From Planctomycetota bacterium (GTDB lineage: Bacteria; Planctomycetota; UBA1135; UBA2386), in NCBI GenBank assembly GCA_947455805.1, contig CANGSN010000035.1, positions 1 through 13,726 of the forward strand: DNA of 13,726 nt, read 5' to 3'. The translations under genes were made by a program, and so were the position numbers. Under the pieces are notes generated by a model that saw only the letters and a program-made list of their open reading frames with translations, searched no databases and had not been told where the DNA came from. Of the stretch, positions 13,171-13,726 are shown in pieces. How positions within the stretch are numbered: the first letter of the stretch is position 1; every line of letters starts with the position of its first letter.

Positions 13171-13726
13171 GCGCGCACCCTGACTACTCCCCCGCCGAAC
13201 GCGACCAGCTCGCGCAAGAACTGCTCGAGCTGCACTTCGGCTGCCACGAAGATCCCGCGGCGCTGGAAGCCCGCCTCGCGGCCGAACCGGCGCTGCGCGC
13301 GCTGCAACAGCAGGTGCTGCAGCAGGCACAGGTGCTCGAAGCGGCGGTGAAGCCGACGATCGATCCGCTGGCGCTGCCGACGACGCCGAGCGCTACGCAT
13401 CCGGCGAAGAAGAACGGCCACCGCACGCCATCGCCCTGGCGCTGGCTGCGTTCGCCGCTCGGCCGCCTCGGCGCCGCTGCGTCGCTCGCCGCCGCCGGCC
13501 TGCTCGTCTGCTACGTGGCGCAGCTCGCGACCGAACACGCGCACGCGAGCCATGGCCGCGACCACCTGCACCTGACGGTCAGCGCCCCGCGCGCCGTGCC
13601 GGGTGGTGCCGCGTGGAGTTTCACCGCCGAGACCCGCAACCTGAACGGCGACGTCGTCGACGGCGAGATCCGTTGGCGCGCGTTCGACGCCGGCGGCCTG
13701 CTGCTGGCGCAGAGCACCACCGGCAC
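13167..13726 (+). CDS. Anti-sigma-like membrane protein with extracytoplasmic beta-sandwich (3' truncated by window)
   Basis: The gene starts with ATG overlapping the sigma factor stop, preceded by GGAGAG (13155-13160) at 6-base spacing, and runs off the window after 186 codons. Residues 1-65 are a helical cytoplasmic segment (Q-E-L-L-E-L-H-F-G-C-H-E-D-P). Its His23 and Cys26 are reminiscent of a zinc anti-sigma helix, but the C-x-x-C partner is missing. A Pro/Lys linker, one transmembrane helix (about 100-121) and a His-rich juxtamembrane stretch (H-A-H-A-S-H-G-R-D-H-L-H) follow. The visible exterior part looks like an MG2/Ig-like beta-sandwich (L-T-V-S-A-P-R-A-V-P-G-G, then G-E-I-R-W-R-A-F-D-A-G-G), as in macroglobulin-type surface proteins. 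Its role as signal-sensing regulator of the sigma factor is inferred from the overlap and topology. Confidence 0.72.
   Translation, partial: MSAHPDYSPAERDQLAQELLELHFGCHEDPAALEARLAAEPALRALQQQVLQQAQVLEAAVKPTIDPLALPTTPSATHPAKKNGHRTPSPWRWLRSPLGRLGAAASLAAAGLLVCYVAQLATEHAHASHGRDHLHLTVSAPRAVPGGAAWSFTAETRNLNGDVVDGEIRWRAFDAGGLLLAQSTTG

Noticed and set aside
11761..13329. 522-codon minus-strand frame that includes the small lipoprotein gene
   Set aside because: Only its last 104 codons resemble a real protein. The upstream part is antisense to the ECF sigma gene and its partner and overlaps the DUF2256-DUF3253 gene in another frame.

Overview
The window is a very GC-rich, densely coded bacterial chromosome segment. 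I see no rRNA, tRNA, CRISPR array, insertion sequence or origin, and no gene-free stretch above about 160 bases. The gene set suggests a high-GC Gram-negative: two predicted lipoproteins, a DabA/DabB inorganic-carbon system, a DjlA-like co-chaperone, and an ECF sigma factor coupled to a large membrane protein. Planctomycetota or Myxococcota would fit, but nothing here fixes the phylum. Genes inside operons carry GGAG-type ribosome-binding sites about 6 bases before the start. Several first genes have none, and instead have a TANNNT hexamer placed for a leaderless or nearly leaderless transcript.

Layout on the + strand: the tail of an unknown gene (2-169) overlaps an EamA/DMT-type exporter (166-1044). 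A DjlA-like J-domain protein (1203-2105) and an OsmC-family thiol peroxidase-like protein (2167-2577) follow. The core is a tightly coupled operon at 2681-9262: a SulP anion transporter, DabA, DabB, and a fourth gene for a divergent NuoM/NuoN-like membrane protein. Each gene joins the next by a 4-base GTGA or ATGA overlap. Together they look like a bicarbonate/CO2 uptake module: SulP as a candidate Na+- or H+-coupled bicarbonate carrier, and DabA (zinc site, carbonic-anhydrase-like) with DabB (ion-conducting subunit) driving one-way CO2 hydration.

Downstream are a DUF1801 protein (9313-9774) and an Rpn-family PD-(D/E)XK nuclease with a DUF4351-like C-terminus (9865-10887). The last ~330 bases of the nuclease gene are repeated directly downstream (10924-11244). 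The repeat encodes a free-standing copy of the C-terminal domain without the nuclease. Both copies keep an AGGAGG ribosome-binding site 8 bases before an in-frame GTG. This is the layout expected of a gene-within-gene small protein that has also been duplicated as a separate gene. In E. coli, as I recall the literature, short C-terminal Rpn products neutralise the toxic full-length nuclease in phage defence, so this locus is the best candidate in the window for an unusual system.

The right end holds a small lipoprotein gene (11263-11736), a convergent Cys-containing lipoprotein (12075-11761, minus), and a DUF2256-DUF3253 protein (12515-12150, minus). Divergent from these is an ECF sigma factor (12640-13170). 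It overlaps the start of a membrane protein (13167 to the window edge) that resembles an anti-sigma factor fused to an extracytoplasmic beta-sandwich domain.
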